Of a DNA stretch of 64,000 nucleotides, positions 56,213-64,000 are shown piece after piece. Source of the DNA: Saprospiraceae bacterium (GTDB lineage: Bacteria; Bacteroidota; Bacteroidia; Chitinophagales; Saprospiraceae); NCBI GenBank assembly GCA_029251525.1, contig JAQXDE010000055.1, positions 310,001 through 374,000 on the forward strand. The letters run 5' to 3'. How positions within the stretch are numbered: position 1 is the stretch's first letter; each line of letters opens with the position of its first letter. A program made the translations under genes and the position numbers. The notes beneath the pieces are model-generated. The model saw nothing but the letters and a program-made list of their open reading frames with translations, did not search any database and was not told the origin of the DNA.

Positions 56213-56374
56213 ATACGATATTGATTATGCATAAAATCAATTAAAATTAAATTTTCAAAGTAATTGTTTTAATTATTTATATCAAATAATTCAACTTCAA
56301 AATAAATAAATTGATTCCCTTAAATTAATTAATCATAAAAGAACATAACACTCTTTTTTAAACCTAGAAACATT

Positions 56375-57703
56375 ATGATGGATACAAATTTACCAAAACA
56401 AGAAGTCGTCGTCGCCTTGGACATAGGAACAACAAAGGTCTGTGCCATTGCAGGTCGAAAAGACAAGCATGGGAAAATCGAAATCTTAGGTGTTGGTAAA
56501 GTAAATTCTGAGGGGGTGATGCGAGGCATCGTTACTAATATTGAAAAAACAGTGAGAGCAATTTCTGATTCTGTTGCTGCCGCTGAACGTTCTGTTGGGA
56601 AACCTATTAAAATTGTTCATGTAGGTATTGCAGGTCAGCACATTAAAAGTTTACAGCATCGTGGAATTTTGACTAGGCAAGATGATTATGACGAAATTGG
56701 TCAAAAAGATATAGATCAATTAGTGAGTGATATGTACAAATTAGTTTTGCCTCCAGGTGATAAAATTTTACATGTTATTCCTCAAGAATATACTATTGAT
56801 AGTGAACAAGGAATTACTGATCCTATCGGTATGTCAGGAGTAAGATTGGAGGCAAATTTCCATATTATAACAGGACAAATTACTGCTTCACACAATATTG
56901 ATAGATGCGTTCGAAAAGCTGGTTTACAAGTAGCTGATATGACATTAGAACCTATCGCTTCAGCTACAAGTGTTTTGAGTAAGGAAGAAAAAGAAGCAGG
57001 GATTGCGTTGGTAGATATAGGTGGTGGAACTACTGATATTACTATTTTTCAGGAGGGTATTATTCGACACACGGCAGTTATTCCTTTTGGTGGGAATGTA
57101 ATTACAAAAGACATTAAAGAAGGATGTTCTGTAATTCATCAACAAGCTGAAAAGTTGAAAATAAAATTCGGATCTGCGTTGTCGGAGGAAGTTTATGATA
57201 ATAGAATTATTACTATTCCTGGTTTGAAAGGACGTGACCCAAGAGAAATATCTGAAAAGAATTTGGCAAGAATCATTCAAGCAAGAGTAGAGGAGATTAT
57301 GGATTATGTGGTTTGGGAAATAAGACGATCTGGATATGAGCGCAAGTTGATTGGAGGAATAGTTTTAACAGGTGGGGGATCTTTGTTGAGTAATATTGAA
57401 AAATTAACTGCATATCATACAGGTATGAATACTCGAATTGGTTTGCCTATTGAGCAATTGGCTCATGGTTACTCAGAACAAATTTGTAGCCCTGTATTTT
57501 CTACGGTTATTGGATTATTAATCAAAGGTATTCATGCCAATGAAAAACGACCTGAAAAAATTGCAGAGCCAGTTCTAGAATTTGCTGCCGAGATGGGAGA
57601 AAAAGAACCATCCAATGCAATAGAGGTTGGTGGTAAATGGTATGATCAATTATTTAAAAAAACCAAGGAATGGTTTGAAGATGAACCAGATGCTGAGTTT
57701 TAA
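56375..57703 (+). CDS. ftsA: FtsA, actin-like membrane tether of FtsZ
   Basis: 442 aa. Actin-like phosphate loop VALDIGTTKVCA at about 12-23, a second loop VDIGGGTTDIT near 212, and GGIVLTGGGSLL near 328. The C-terminus (EWFEDE) is an acidic amphipathic helix, where E. coli has its basic membrane-targeting helix; the tail KKTKEWF may still bind membrane. Anchors FtsZ filaments to the inner membrane. 80 nt before ftsZ. Confidence 0.95.
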   Translation: MMDTNLPKQEVVVALDIGTTKVCAIAGRKDKHGKIEILGVGKVNSEGVMRGIVTNIEKTVRAISDSVAAAERSVGKPIKIVHVGIAGQHIKSLQHRGILTRQDDYDEIGQKDIDQLVSDMYKLVLPPGDKILHVIPQEYTIDSEQGITDPIGMSGVRLEANFHIITGQITASHNIDRCVRKAGLQVADMTLEPIASATSVLSKEEKEAGIALVDIGGGTTDITIFQEGIIRHTAVIPFGGNVITKDIKEGCSVIHQQAEKLKIKFGSALSEEVYDNRIITIPGLKGRDPREISEKNLARIIQARVEEIMDYVVWEIRRSGYERKLIGGIVLTGGGSLLSNIEKLTAYHTGMNTRIGLPIEQLAHGYSEQICSPVFSTVIGLLIKGIHANEKRPEKIAEPVLEFAAEMGEKEPSNAIEVGGKWYDQLFKKTKEWFEDEPDAEF

Positions 57704-57783
57704 TATTTTAAATATTTCTACCAAAAAACACTTAAAGAAACATTATATCTAATTCCTTAATATAAATTAAAACACTCTTAATT

Positions 57784-59223
57784 ATGTTATTTGACTTGCC
57801 TAAAGAAACTAGCTCAATAATAAAAGTGATTGGCGTTGGAGGTGGCGGAAGCAATGCAGTAAATCACATGTTCGATCTCGGGATCGTAGGTGTAGATTTC
57901 GCAATATGCAATACGGACAACCAAGCCATGGAACTTAGTAAAGTTCCAACAAAAATACAATTAGGACCAGACTTAACAGAAGGGTTAGGAGCAGGTTCAA
58001 AACCAGATATTGGCCGCCAAGCTTGTATCGAGTCTATTGATGAGATTAAAAACTTTTTAGCTAATGGGACAAAAATGCTTTTTGTAACAGCCGGAATGGG
58101 TGGCGGAACAGGTACAGGTGCTGCTCCGATTATTGCTAAAGCAGCTCAAGAAATGGACATCTTGACAGTTGGAATTGTCACTCTTCCTTTTTCATTCGAA
58201 GGTCGTCGTCGATCAAAACAAGGTGTTGATGGATTGGATGAGTTAAAGAAAAATGTCGATACTTTAATCGTAATTTCAAATGATAAATTGCGTCAGATTC
58301 ACGGTAATTTGAAATTGTCTCAAGCATTTTCTGAAGCAGATGATATTTTATCAACAGCTGCAAAGGGTATTGCAGAGATCATTACAGTTCCTGGATATGT
58401 AAATGTTGATTTTGAAGATGTCAATACTGTTATGAGAGGTAGTGGAGTTGCTATTATGGGAACTGCAACTTCTGAAGGTGAGGATCGAGCCAAACTTGCA
58501 GTAGATGAAGCATTGAATTCTCCATTATTGGAAGAAAACGATATTCAAGGTGCGCAGCACATTTTATTAAATATTACTTCTGGAAATAAAGAAGTGACAA
58601 TGGACGAGATTTTTGAAATAACAGAGTTCGTTCAAGAAGAAGCTGGTTTTGGAACAGATTTGATTTGGGGAAATTGTTACGACGAATCATTGGGTGACCA
58701 ACTCAGTGTAACAGTTATCGCAACTGGTTTTGAAGAAAGTCAGCCAACAGCAACAAAAACTGGAAATGCCAAGATTAAAATCCCTTTGGATAGTTCAGAT
58801 AACACTAAAAAAAAGAATGGCATTTTTGAAATAGGATATGACAATGGCCAATCTGCAAATACAGTAGAATTTGATAATGTCCGATCTAATTACGAACAGT
58901 ATCAAAGACAGATGGGGTACTCGTATGAGGAGCCTTATGTGAAAAGTGAAGACAAAGAACGAATAAAAGAAGAACGAAGAAAAAGACTTGAATTCGAGGC
59001 GTTAAAAAGAGAAGAGCGTTTGAGAAACCTCAGCGTAAAATTAAATAATCCACAAACTGTAAATGAGTTGGAAAATGAACCAGCTTATTTACGTCGAAAA
59101 GTAAATTTAGATGATGTTCCTCATAGTAATGAGGTGTCTAATTTATCTAGACTTTCGATTACGGATGATGTAGAACCTGAAATCAGGAAGGAAAATTCTT
59201 ATCTACATGACCGTCCGGATTAA
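57784..59223 (+). CDS. ftsZ: FtsZ, tubulin-like division GTPase
   Basis: 479 aa. Tubulin signature GGGTGTG at 106-112, GVGGGGSNAV near the N-terminus, and NTDNQAM. The GTPase core ends near 320. A long charged linker (about 330-425, many EERRKRLE residues) precedes the C-terminal block PAYLRRKVNLDDVP at about 433-446, the Bacteroidota-type tail. Last gene of the cluster; an 8-bp inverted repeat (ATGAGTAA type, 59230-59249) and a terminator follow. Confidence 0.97.
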   Translation: MLFDLPKETSSIIKVIGVGGGGSNAVNHMFDLGIVGVDFAICNTDNQAMELSKVPTKIQLGPDLTEGLGAGSKPDIGRQACIESIDEIKNFLANGTKMLFVTAGMGGGTGTGAAPIIAKAAQEMDILTVGIVTLPFSFEGRRRSKQGVDGLDELKKNVDTLIVISNDKLRQIHGNLKLSQAFSEADDILSTAAKGIAEIITVPGYVNVDFEDVNTVMRGSGVAIMGTATSEGEDRAKLAVDEALNSPLLEENDIQGAQHILLNITSGNKEVTMDEIFEITEFVQEEAGFGTDLIWGNCYDESLGDQLSVTVIATGFEESQPTATKTGNAKIKIPLDSSDNTKKKNGIFEIGYDNGQSANTVEFDNVRSNYEQYQRQMGYSYEEPYVKSEDKERIKEERRKRLEFEALKREERLRNLSVKLNNPQTVNELENEPAYLRRKVNLDDVPHSNEVSNLSRLSITDDVEPEIRKENSYLHDRPD

Positions 59224-59309
59224 AGAAAATGAGTAAGTAATTACTCATTAGGTTCCATTAGGATTCCTAGAGTCCGTTATGGTTCTTTTAAGGGATTAGT
59301 TTAAATATG

Positions 59310-59343
59310 AAGGCATTCGCACATTGTGTGGATGCCTTTTTTG
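59310..59343 (+). terminator. Terminator of the dcw cluster
   Basis: AAGGCATTCGC pairs with GTGGATGCCTT (two G-U pairs) around a short loop, followed by TTTTTTGTTTTG. Ends transcription about 90-120 nt past ftsZ. Confidence 0.75.
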
Positions 59344-59455
59344 TTTTGTTTAAAAGACTCTGTTGTTAAGAATTTATGGCATGTTTTTTTCTTAACACTG
59401 ATTATCCTCCTTTTATAAATTCCCTCCTTTTTTTTTACTTCAAAAAATCTAAATC

Positions 59456-60121
59456 ATGAAATTAATTAACAATCAAATTAATCCTAGCTCTATTTTTCCA
59501 AAAACTATTTATTGTTTGCTTTTAACATTATTATTGACTCAATTGTCTTTTGCAAATATTAATAATTCTAACTCAAACAACTTGGGTCGTTTTTATGCAA
59601 ATTCTAAAAACTGTGAAGTCAAAGTAATTTGGAATACGGTGTCCGAAACCGATTTAAAGTTATTTGAACTTGAATGGAGTGGAGATGGAAAAAATTTCTA
59701 CAAAATTCATACTCAAGGGTCTTCAGGTTTATCTCCAAGTAGTGGACTTTACGAATATCTTGATAATAATTCTATGTACAGTAACTATTACAGGTTGAAA
59801 TTTGTAAAATTTGATGGGACATTTAATTATTCAAAGAAAATTTTTGTAAAAAAGAAATGTAAAAGTAAAAATACACTATCAATTTATCCGAATCCAGTTT
59901 CATTGAATTCCAACTTTGTAAACATCGAATTTATACCTTCAAGATCTCAATCACAGATTTTAATTAACGATATGTTAGGAAGATCGATCCAACGCTTAAA
60001 TTTTGAAGTGGAAAGTGGAATTTCTAATAAATTTGAAATAGATATCTCTAGCTTTCCACCTGGAACATATAATTTGATTGTTGTAGGGGAAAGGCAAGCA
60101 AAAATATTTGTAATAAAATAG
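59456..60121 (+). CDS. Small secreted protein with T9SS type A sorting domain
   Basis: 221 aa. Signal peptide (about 1-34, ending SFAN), a short beta-rich region (about 48-130; VIWNTVSETDLKLFELEW, which resembles fibronectin-like modules seen before T9SS tails), and a C-terminal T9SS type A sorting domain: LSIYPNPVS, INDMLGRSI, GTYNLIVVGERQ. Exported across the outer membrane by T9SS; no enzymatic domain seen. Confidence 0.8.
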   Translation: MKLINNQINPSSIFPKTIYCLLLTLLLTQLSFANINNSNSNNLGRFYANSKNCEVKVIWNTVSETDLKLFELEWSGDGKNFYKIHTQGSSGLSPSSGLYEYLDNNSMYSNYYRLKFVKFDGTFNYSKKIFVKKKCKSKNTLSIYPNPVSLNSNFVNIEFIPSRSQSQILINDMLGRSIQRLNFEVESGISNKFEIDISSFPPGTYNLIVVGERQAKIFVIK

Positions 60122-60157
60122 ATTGATATAACTTTTATTTATTATTTACATAAAATA

Positions 60158-60197
60158 AAAAAGAGACCTATTCATTAAGTTGAGTAGGTCTCTTTTT
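60158..60197 (+). terminator. Terminator of the T9SS cargo gene
   Basis: A 17-bp stem with one G-U pair (60158-60174 with 60181-60197; AAAAAGAGACCTA type) and a 6-nt loop, ending in a T run. Begins 36 nt past the stop. Confidence 0.85.
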
Positions 60198-60257
60198 ATT
60201 ATTAAGCCTTATGATATTTTTAACCTAGAACTGAACATAGAGCTTTAAAATTTTCTC

Positions 60258-60265
60258 TATTTTTG
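60258..60265 (+). promoter_or_regulatory. Promoter -7 box for apbE
   Basis: TATTTTTG matches TAnnTTTG and ends 23 nt before the ATG at 60289, which implies a very short leader. Confidence 0.6.
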
Positions 60266-60288
60266 TTTTTTTAAAAAAATAGCTATTT

Positions 60289-61326
60289 ATGAAAAGGTTA
60301 CTCATACTTGCCTGCTTGGTTTTACTTTTTTCATGTCAAAATGAATTTCAAGGTTCAGCGTCTAAATTTTTAAAAATTAAAGGAGAAACGATGGGGACGA
60401 CTTATCATATTACTTACGAAGATGAGTTGGGGCGTAATTTTAAGAATGAAATAGATATAATTTTATTAAAGTTAAATCAATCGGTTTCAACTTATATTCC
60501 TGATTCAGAGATCTCGAAGTTTAACCAAAATAAAGAAATAAATACATTTGATAGGTATTTTCGAGATGTAACTCTAGCATCACAAAAAATATTTGAAGAG
60601 ACTGATGGGTTATTTGATCCAACTGTTATGCCTTTGGTGAATTATTGGGGGTTTGGATACACGGAAAAAAAAGCAATTACAGACATTGATAGTTTTAGAG
60701 TTGATTCGTTAAAAAAATTAGTTGGTTTTGAAAAAATTAAAATCAATTGTGATAAAACTAATCTTGGTTTAATTTGTAGTTTCTCAAAAAACAATCCAAA
60801 TATCCAACTTGATTATTCTGCGATTGCAAAAGGTTATGGAGTAGATATTGTCGCTAATTTTTTTCAGGAAAAAAAAATAAAAAATTTTCTTGTAGAAATT
60901 GGCGGTGAACTTAGAACGTCAGGCAAAAATTCCAAGAAAAAGATATGGACTACCGCAATCAATACTCCAAAAATCAATGCTCAGCTTAACGAGTACGAAG
61001 CCATTATTAAAGTATTTAATAAAGGTATCGCTACCTCAGGTAACTATCGAAATTTTTACGAGGCTAATGGTGAATGGTATGGTCATGAGATAAATCCAAA
61101 AACAGGCTTTCCTGAAAAAAGTAATTTACTCAGCGTCACCATTATGGCTGATGATTGCATGAGTGCTGACGCTTATGCGACAGCCATGATGGTTATGGGA
61201 TTGGAAAAATCAAAAGCGTTAGCAGCAAAAGTCGAAAATATAGATGCCTTTTTTATTTTTGCTAATGAAATTGGTAAGTTAGAAACTTTTTATACGAAAG
61301 GGTTTGAAGGGATAATTTTAGAATAA
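60289..61326 (+). CDS. apbE: FAD:protein FMN transferase (ApbE), lipoprotein
   Basis: 345 aa. Lipobox LLFSC (Cys16). Family motifs: GETMGTTYHI near 31, DYSAIAKGYGVD near 182, VEIGGELRTSGKN, then ATSGNYRNFY, HEINPKTGFP and MSADAYATAMMVMG with the Mg/FAD-site Asp. Attaches FMN to Thr residues of flavoproteins such as NqrB/C or RnfG in the periplasm. The flavoprotein partner is outside the window. Own promoter; the exonuclease gene follows after 26 nt. Confidence 0.95.
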   Translation: MKRLLILACLVLLFSCQNEFQGSASKFLKIKGETMGTTYHITYEDELGRNFKNEIDIILLKLNQSVSTYIPDSEISKFNQNKEINTFDRYFRDVTLASQKIFEETDGLFDPTVMPLVNYWGFGYTEKKAITDIDSFRVDSLKKLVGFEKIKINCDKTNLGLICSFSKNNPNIQLDYSAIAKGYGVDIVANFFQEKKIKNFLVEIGGELRTSGKNSKKKIWTTAINTPKINAQLNEYEAIIKVFNKGIATSGNYRNFYEANGEWYGHEINPKTGFPEKSNLLSVTIMADDCMSADAYATAMMVMGLEKSKALAAKVENIDAFFIFANEIGKLETFYTKGFEGIILE

Positions 61327-61352
61327 AATTTTATTTAAAAATATAACGAAAT

Positions 61353-62162
61353 ATGGATTTTAAATTAGAGAGAGATCTTTGCTTTTTTGATATTGAGTCA
61401 ACTGGGCTAAATGTAGTGAGAGATAGAATAGTGCAAATTGCTATTATTAAATATCACAAAAACAGAGTTGAACCCGAAGAGTTGGAGATGATGATTAACC
61501 CTGGTATTCCGATTTCGGAGGAGGCAATGAATGTTCACGGTATCACACCAAAGATGTTATCAAACAAACCTTCTTTCCAACAAGTTTCTGACCAATTGCT
61601 TAAATTTATTGGAGACTCTGATTTAGCTGGTTATAATTCTAATCGTTTTGATGTACCGATGTTGATGGAAGAATTTTCAAGAGTAGGTATTGAACTTGAC
61701 ATGTCTCGACGAAGAACGATTGATGTCCAACGAATTTTTTACAAAATGGAACCTCGAACCCTAAGTGCTGCTTTAAAATATTACACGGGTAAGAAAATTG
61801 AAAATGCACACGATGCTCTTTCTGATGTTCGTGCAACAATTGATGTGTTAAAAGGGCAATTGGAAAGATATCAAGACGTTGATTTAGAGGATGGAGACGG
61901 CAATATTATTGAAAGGCCGGTTCAAAATGATATGAAAGCATTACATGAATTCACAACTGATGATAAAATGATAGATGCAACTATGCGATTAAAATATAAC
62001 CATGAAGGAGTAATCGTTTTTAACTTTGGAAAATATCAGGGACAGCACGCAGCTAAAGTTTTGAAAAATGACAAGGCTTATTATAACTGGATTTTGAATA
62101 AGGAATTTTCAAGTCAGGTTAAACAACTAGTTAAAAAATTAGTGAAGGATTATGGAAAATAA
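61353..62162 (+). CDS. DnaQ-like 3'-5' exonuclease
   Basis: 269 aa. All five DEDDh residues are present: FDIESTGL (Asp13, Glu15), NRFDVPML (Asp100), and HDALSDVRAT (His153, Asp158). A C-terminal segment (about 225-258; FNFGKYQGQ, then YYNWIL) resembles the C-terminal domain of ExoX-type exonucleases, so it is more likely an independent repair or end-trimming nuclease than a polymerase III epsilon subunit. Probably co-transcribed with apbE. Confidence 0.9.
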   Translation: MDFKLERDLCFFDIESTGLNVVRDRIVQIAIIKYHKNRVEPEELEMMINPGIPISEEAMNVHGITPKMLSNKPSFQQVSDQLLKFIGDSDLAGYNSNRFDVPMLMEEFSRVGIELDMSRRRTIDVQRIFYKMEPRTLSAALKYYTGKKIENAHDALSDVRATIDVLKGQLERYQDVDLEDGDGNIIERPVQNDMKALHEFTTDDKMIDATMRLKYNHEGVIVFNFGKYQGQHAAKVLKNDKAYYNWILNKEFSSQVKQLVKKLVKDYGK

Positions 62163-62213
62163 TAAGCGATGAACTATTTTTTTGCCGCCAATTTTTGAAC
62201 AAAAAATAAGAAA

Positions 62214-63110
62214 ATGAATTCTAGAAATTCTCAAAAACTTATAGATATCCTAAAACTTTTATTTTTTCAGTTATCATTCATTGTTTTGCTTGGTAGCTGT
62301 TATACGCCAATTGATGGATGCTTAAATATCGATGCTACAAATTATGATGCTTCTGCAGATGAACCTTGTGATGACTGTTGCGTCTTTCCAAATTTAAATT
62401 TGAAAATTACTCACAGTGTTACAATAAAAGGGGCATTTGGACAAGATTCTGTGATAAATCATTCTGCTGATTCTACGTTTAGTAACTTCAATGATAACTT
62501 TTTTCAAATAAAAGGAATTGAGTTTTATTTATCTGATTTTCAGTTGGTCTTAATGGACGGAAGTATCGCAGAAGTAGAAGATGAAATGACTTTTATGATT
62601 TATGAAAGTGGGGCATCTCAAACTTCTAAAGATACCACTGTTAAGGATGATTTTGTATTGGTTTCACGAAGTTCTTTTAATTATACTATTGGTGAGTTTC
62701 GAAATCCTGGGACCTTCATGGAATTAAGGTTTTCAGTAGGAATAGATGAAGGGTTAAGTTCCATCAATTCAGATACCTTGGCAGATACACACCCTTTGAG
62801 TAGTGAAAATATGATGTGTTTTGGAACTCGAGATTCGGGATTCGTTTATCAAGAATTCTCTCTGGTAAAAGATACATTGACGAATCCAACTGAGGTAGAA
62901 GTTTTTCAGATGGGAAAAGAAATAGCTAATTCAGTTCAAGTGATCCTTCCTTTATTTGGGGTTTTAGAACCGGGGTTTGATTCAGAAATTCCATTAAAAG
63001 TAAACTATACAAAATGGCTTAAAGGCATAGATTTTACGACAAATGATGTGGAGACTATAAAGTCTAAGATTGTCAGTAATACGGCAGAGGCATTTGAAAT
63101 TGGGGAATAA
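62214..63110 (+). CDS. MbnP-like lipoprotein with altered tryptophan site
   Basis: 298 aa. Lipoprotein signal ending VLLGSC (Cys29), then a cysteine-rich stretch (DEPCDDCC near 53-60). The body resembles MbnP-family proteins: FFQIKGIEFYLSDFQLV, the GTFMELRFSVGID strand, and DTHPL. After HPL, where MbnP has a short tryptophan-rich segment, this protein has MMCFGTRDSGFVY with no tryptophan. It may bind metal differently or be non-functional as an MbnP. Directly followed by a second, canonical-looking copy. Confidence 0.65.
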   Translation: MNSRNSQKLIDILKLLFFQLSFIVLLGSCYTPIDGCLNIDATNYDASADEPCDDCCVFPNLNLKITHSVTIKGAFGQDSVINHSADSTFSNFNDNFFQIKGIEFYLSDFQLVLMDGSIAEVEDEMTFMIYESGASQTSKDTTVKDDFVLVSRSSFNYTIGEFRNPGTFMELRFSVGIDEGLSSINSDTLADTHPLSSENMMCFGTRDSGFVYQEFSLVKDTLTNPTEVEVFQMGKEIANSVQVILPLFGVLEPGFDSEIPLKVNYTKWLKGIDFTTNDVETIKSKIVSNTAEAFEIGE

Positions 63111-63243
63111 TTGATGAAAGTCATCAATATTTTCATCAGTATCAAAAACTCAAAGAGGCTTTTTTTCGTTAGGTAGGTGTGATTTATGATATTTCTTTAC
63201 TCTAAAGAAATCAATCCATCATTATTGGTAAAAATAAATTCTT

Positions 63244-64000
63244 ATGAAAAAAATATTTTGGTTTACTTTATTTACTTCATTTTTATTATTTCAAAACTCT
63301 TGTAGGCCAGACCCTACACTGGAGGAGACAAGTGATGTTGAGTTGATATTTAAAGGTAAATACGCTGATGAAGTTCTGATGATCAATAATGATTATGATT
63401 ATGATGGAAATCCTATTAGATTTGATCAGTTTAATTTTTACATTTCGAATGTTGTTTTGGTTAAAGATATAGTTGGGAATCCAGAAGAAACTGAATTGTT
63501 TGAAATTAATTTTGTTGACTTGAGTTTCAAGCCAGTTGATGTTGAAGATGCGACAAAAGGGGTTGTGATAACTGCTCCTAATATTCCTGTAGGAGAGTAT
63601 TCAGGTATTAAGATAAATATAGGAGTTGCCCCAGATTTGAATATTACTAGCTGGGAGGATTACGGTAGTGGTCATCCACTAAGAAAGGCAGGTCATTACT
63701 GGTCTGCTTGGAACAGCTTTATTTTTTCCAAAACCGAAGCTAAGATTGATATAGATTCTGATGGGACATTTTCTCATAAATTAGCTTACCACACAGGATC
63801 AGATGAGGCTTATCGGACCAAGTTTTTTGCTAAAAATATTATATTGGAAAATGGAACAACCTCCAAGATCTCATTTAATGTTGATGCAAAAAGGATTTTT
63901 GAGGATATAAATGTGATGACTCAAACTGGGACTCATAATATAAATGATATGGTCTTGGTGAATGAAATTATGGACAATTTGCAACAAAAATCTTTAGAAA
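63244..64000 (+). CDS. MbnP-like lipoprotein, cut by window end
   Basis: At least 252 codons, open to the window edge. Lipobox LLFQNSC (Cys20). MbnP-family features: FDQFNFYISNVVLV near 60, VPVG-like NIPVGEYSGIKINIG, then GHPL at 143-146, HYWSAWN at 151-157 with two tryptophans, FIFSKTEAKID, and YHTGSD with His183. In characterised MbnP a tryptophan is oxidised to kynurenine by the dihaem partner MbnH and helps bind copper. A MbnH/MauG-like cytochrome c peroxidase gene would be expected just downstream, outside the window. Confidence 0.75.
   Translation, partial: MKKIFWFTLFTSFLLFQNSCRPDPTLEETSDVELIFKGKYADEVLMINNDYDYDGNPIRFDQFNFYISNVVLVKDIVGNPEETELFEINFVDLSFKPVDVEDATKGVVITAPNIPVGEYSGIKINIGVAPDLNITSWEDYGSGHPLRKAGHYWSAWNSFIFSKTEAKIDIDSDGTFSHKLAYHTGSDEAYRTKFFAKNIILENGTTSKISFNVDAKRIFEDINVMTQTGTHNINDMVLVNEIMDNLQQKSLE

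Noticed and set aside
63111-63180. Weak GATGAAA/TTTCATC repeat between the two MbnP-like genes
   Set aside because: Short arms and no T tract; the two genes may be co-transcribed.
1-64000. CRISPR arrays, tRNA or rRNA genes, IS elements, prophage
   Set aside because: No spaced direct repeats, RNA gene signatures, transposase or phage genes were seen in the window.

Overview
The window looks like chromosome from a low-GC member of the Bacteroidota, most likely a Saprospiraceae-like marine or freshwater lineage (the family placement is inference). The evidence is: several proteins ending in type IX secretion (T9SS) sorting domains, two giant 'choice-of-anchor L' adhesins, a TonB-dependent receptor with a carboxypeptidase-regulatory-like N-terminus, DUF1573 proteins, a long signal peptidase I, a fused E1 alpha/beta dehydrogenase, and repeated TAnnTTTG promoter -7 boxes. 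No rRNA, tRNA, IS element, phage or CRISPR array was seen.

Region 1 (1-11.2 kb): a broken small gene, lepB, a DsbA-like/DUF1573 pair, a helix-turn-helix regulator, an Omp85-like outer-membrane protein, an ECF sigma factor coupled to a membrane-anchored barrel protein, a large surface lipoprotein and a SanA/YdcF-like protein. A decayed glyoxalase/VOC gene follows at 11.2-11.6 kb. Region 2 (11.8-22 kb): a 1387-aa SNF2-family ATPase, a SAM methyltransferase, a TonB-dependent receptor and a secreted peptidylarginine-deiminase-like enzyme with a T9SS tail. Region 3 (22-38 kb, mostly minus strand): a lipoprotein, two tandem paralogous adhesins, a SCO/cytochrome c/coiled-coil lipoprotein operon, an ArfB-like ribosome rescue factor, a thioredoxin lipoprotein, a penicillin acylase family protein and a DUF1573 protein.

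Region 4 (38.5-59.3 kb, plus strand): the E1 dehydrogenase fusion and a dolichol-phosphate-mannose-synthase-like glycosyltransferase, then a complete Bacteroidota-type dcw cluster: mraZ-rsmH-ftsL-ftsI-murE-mraY-murD-ftsW-[unknown]-murG-murC-ftsQ-ftsA-ftsZ. It makes lipid II and assembles the divisome; murF and ddl are not in it. A phased triple GTGG repeat precedes mraZ and matches what is known of MraZ operators. Hairpins lie in three gaps of the cluster, and an unrecognised 177-aa gene is coupled to murG. Region 5 (59.4-64 kb): a small T9SS cargo protein, ApbE, a DnaQ-like exonuclease and two adjacent MbnP-like lipoproteins, the second cut by the window edge.

No single wholly new system is obvious. 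The best leads are the MbnP-like pair, the MraZ operator arrangement, the unknown dcw gene, the secreted arginine deiminase, the sigma/barrel pair, and the terminator that overlaps the stop codon of the rescue-factor gene.
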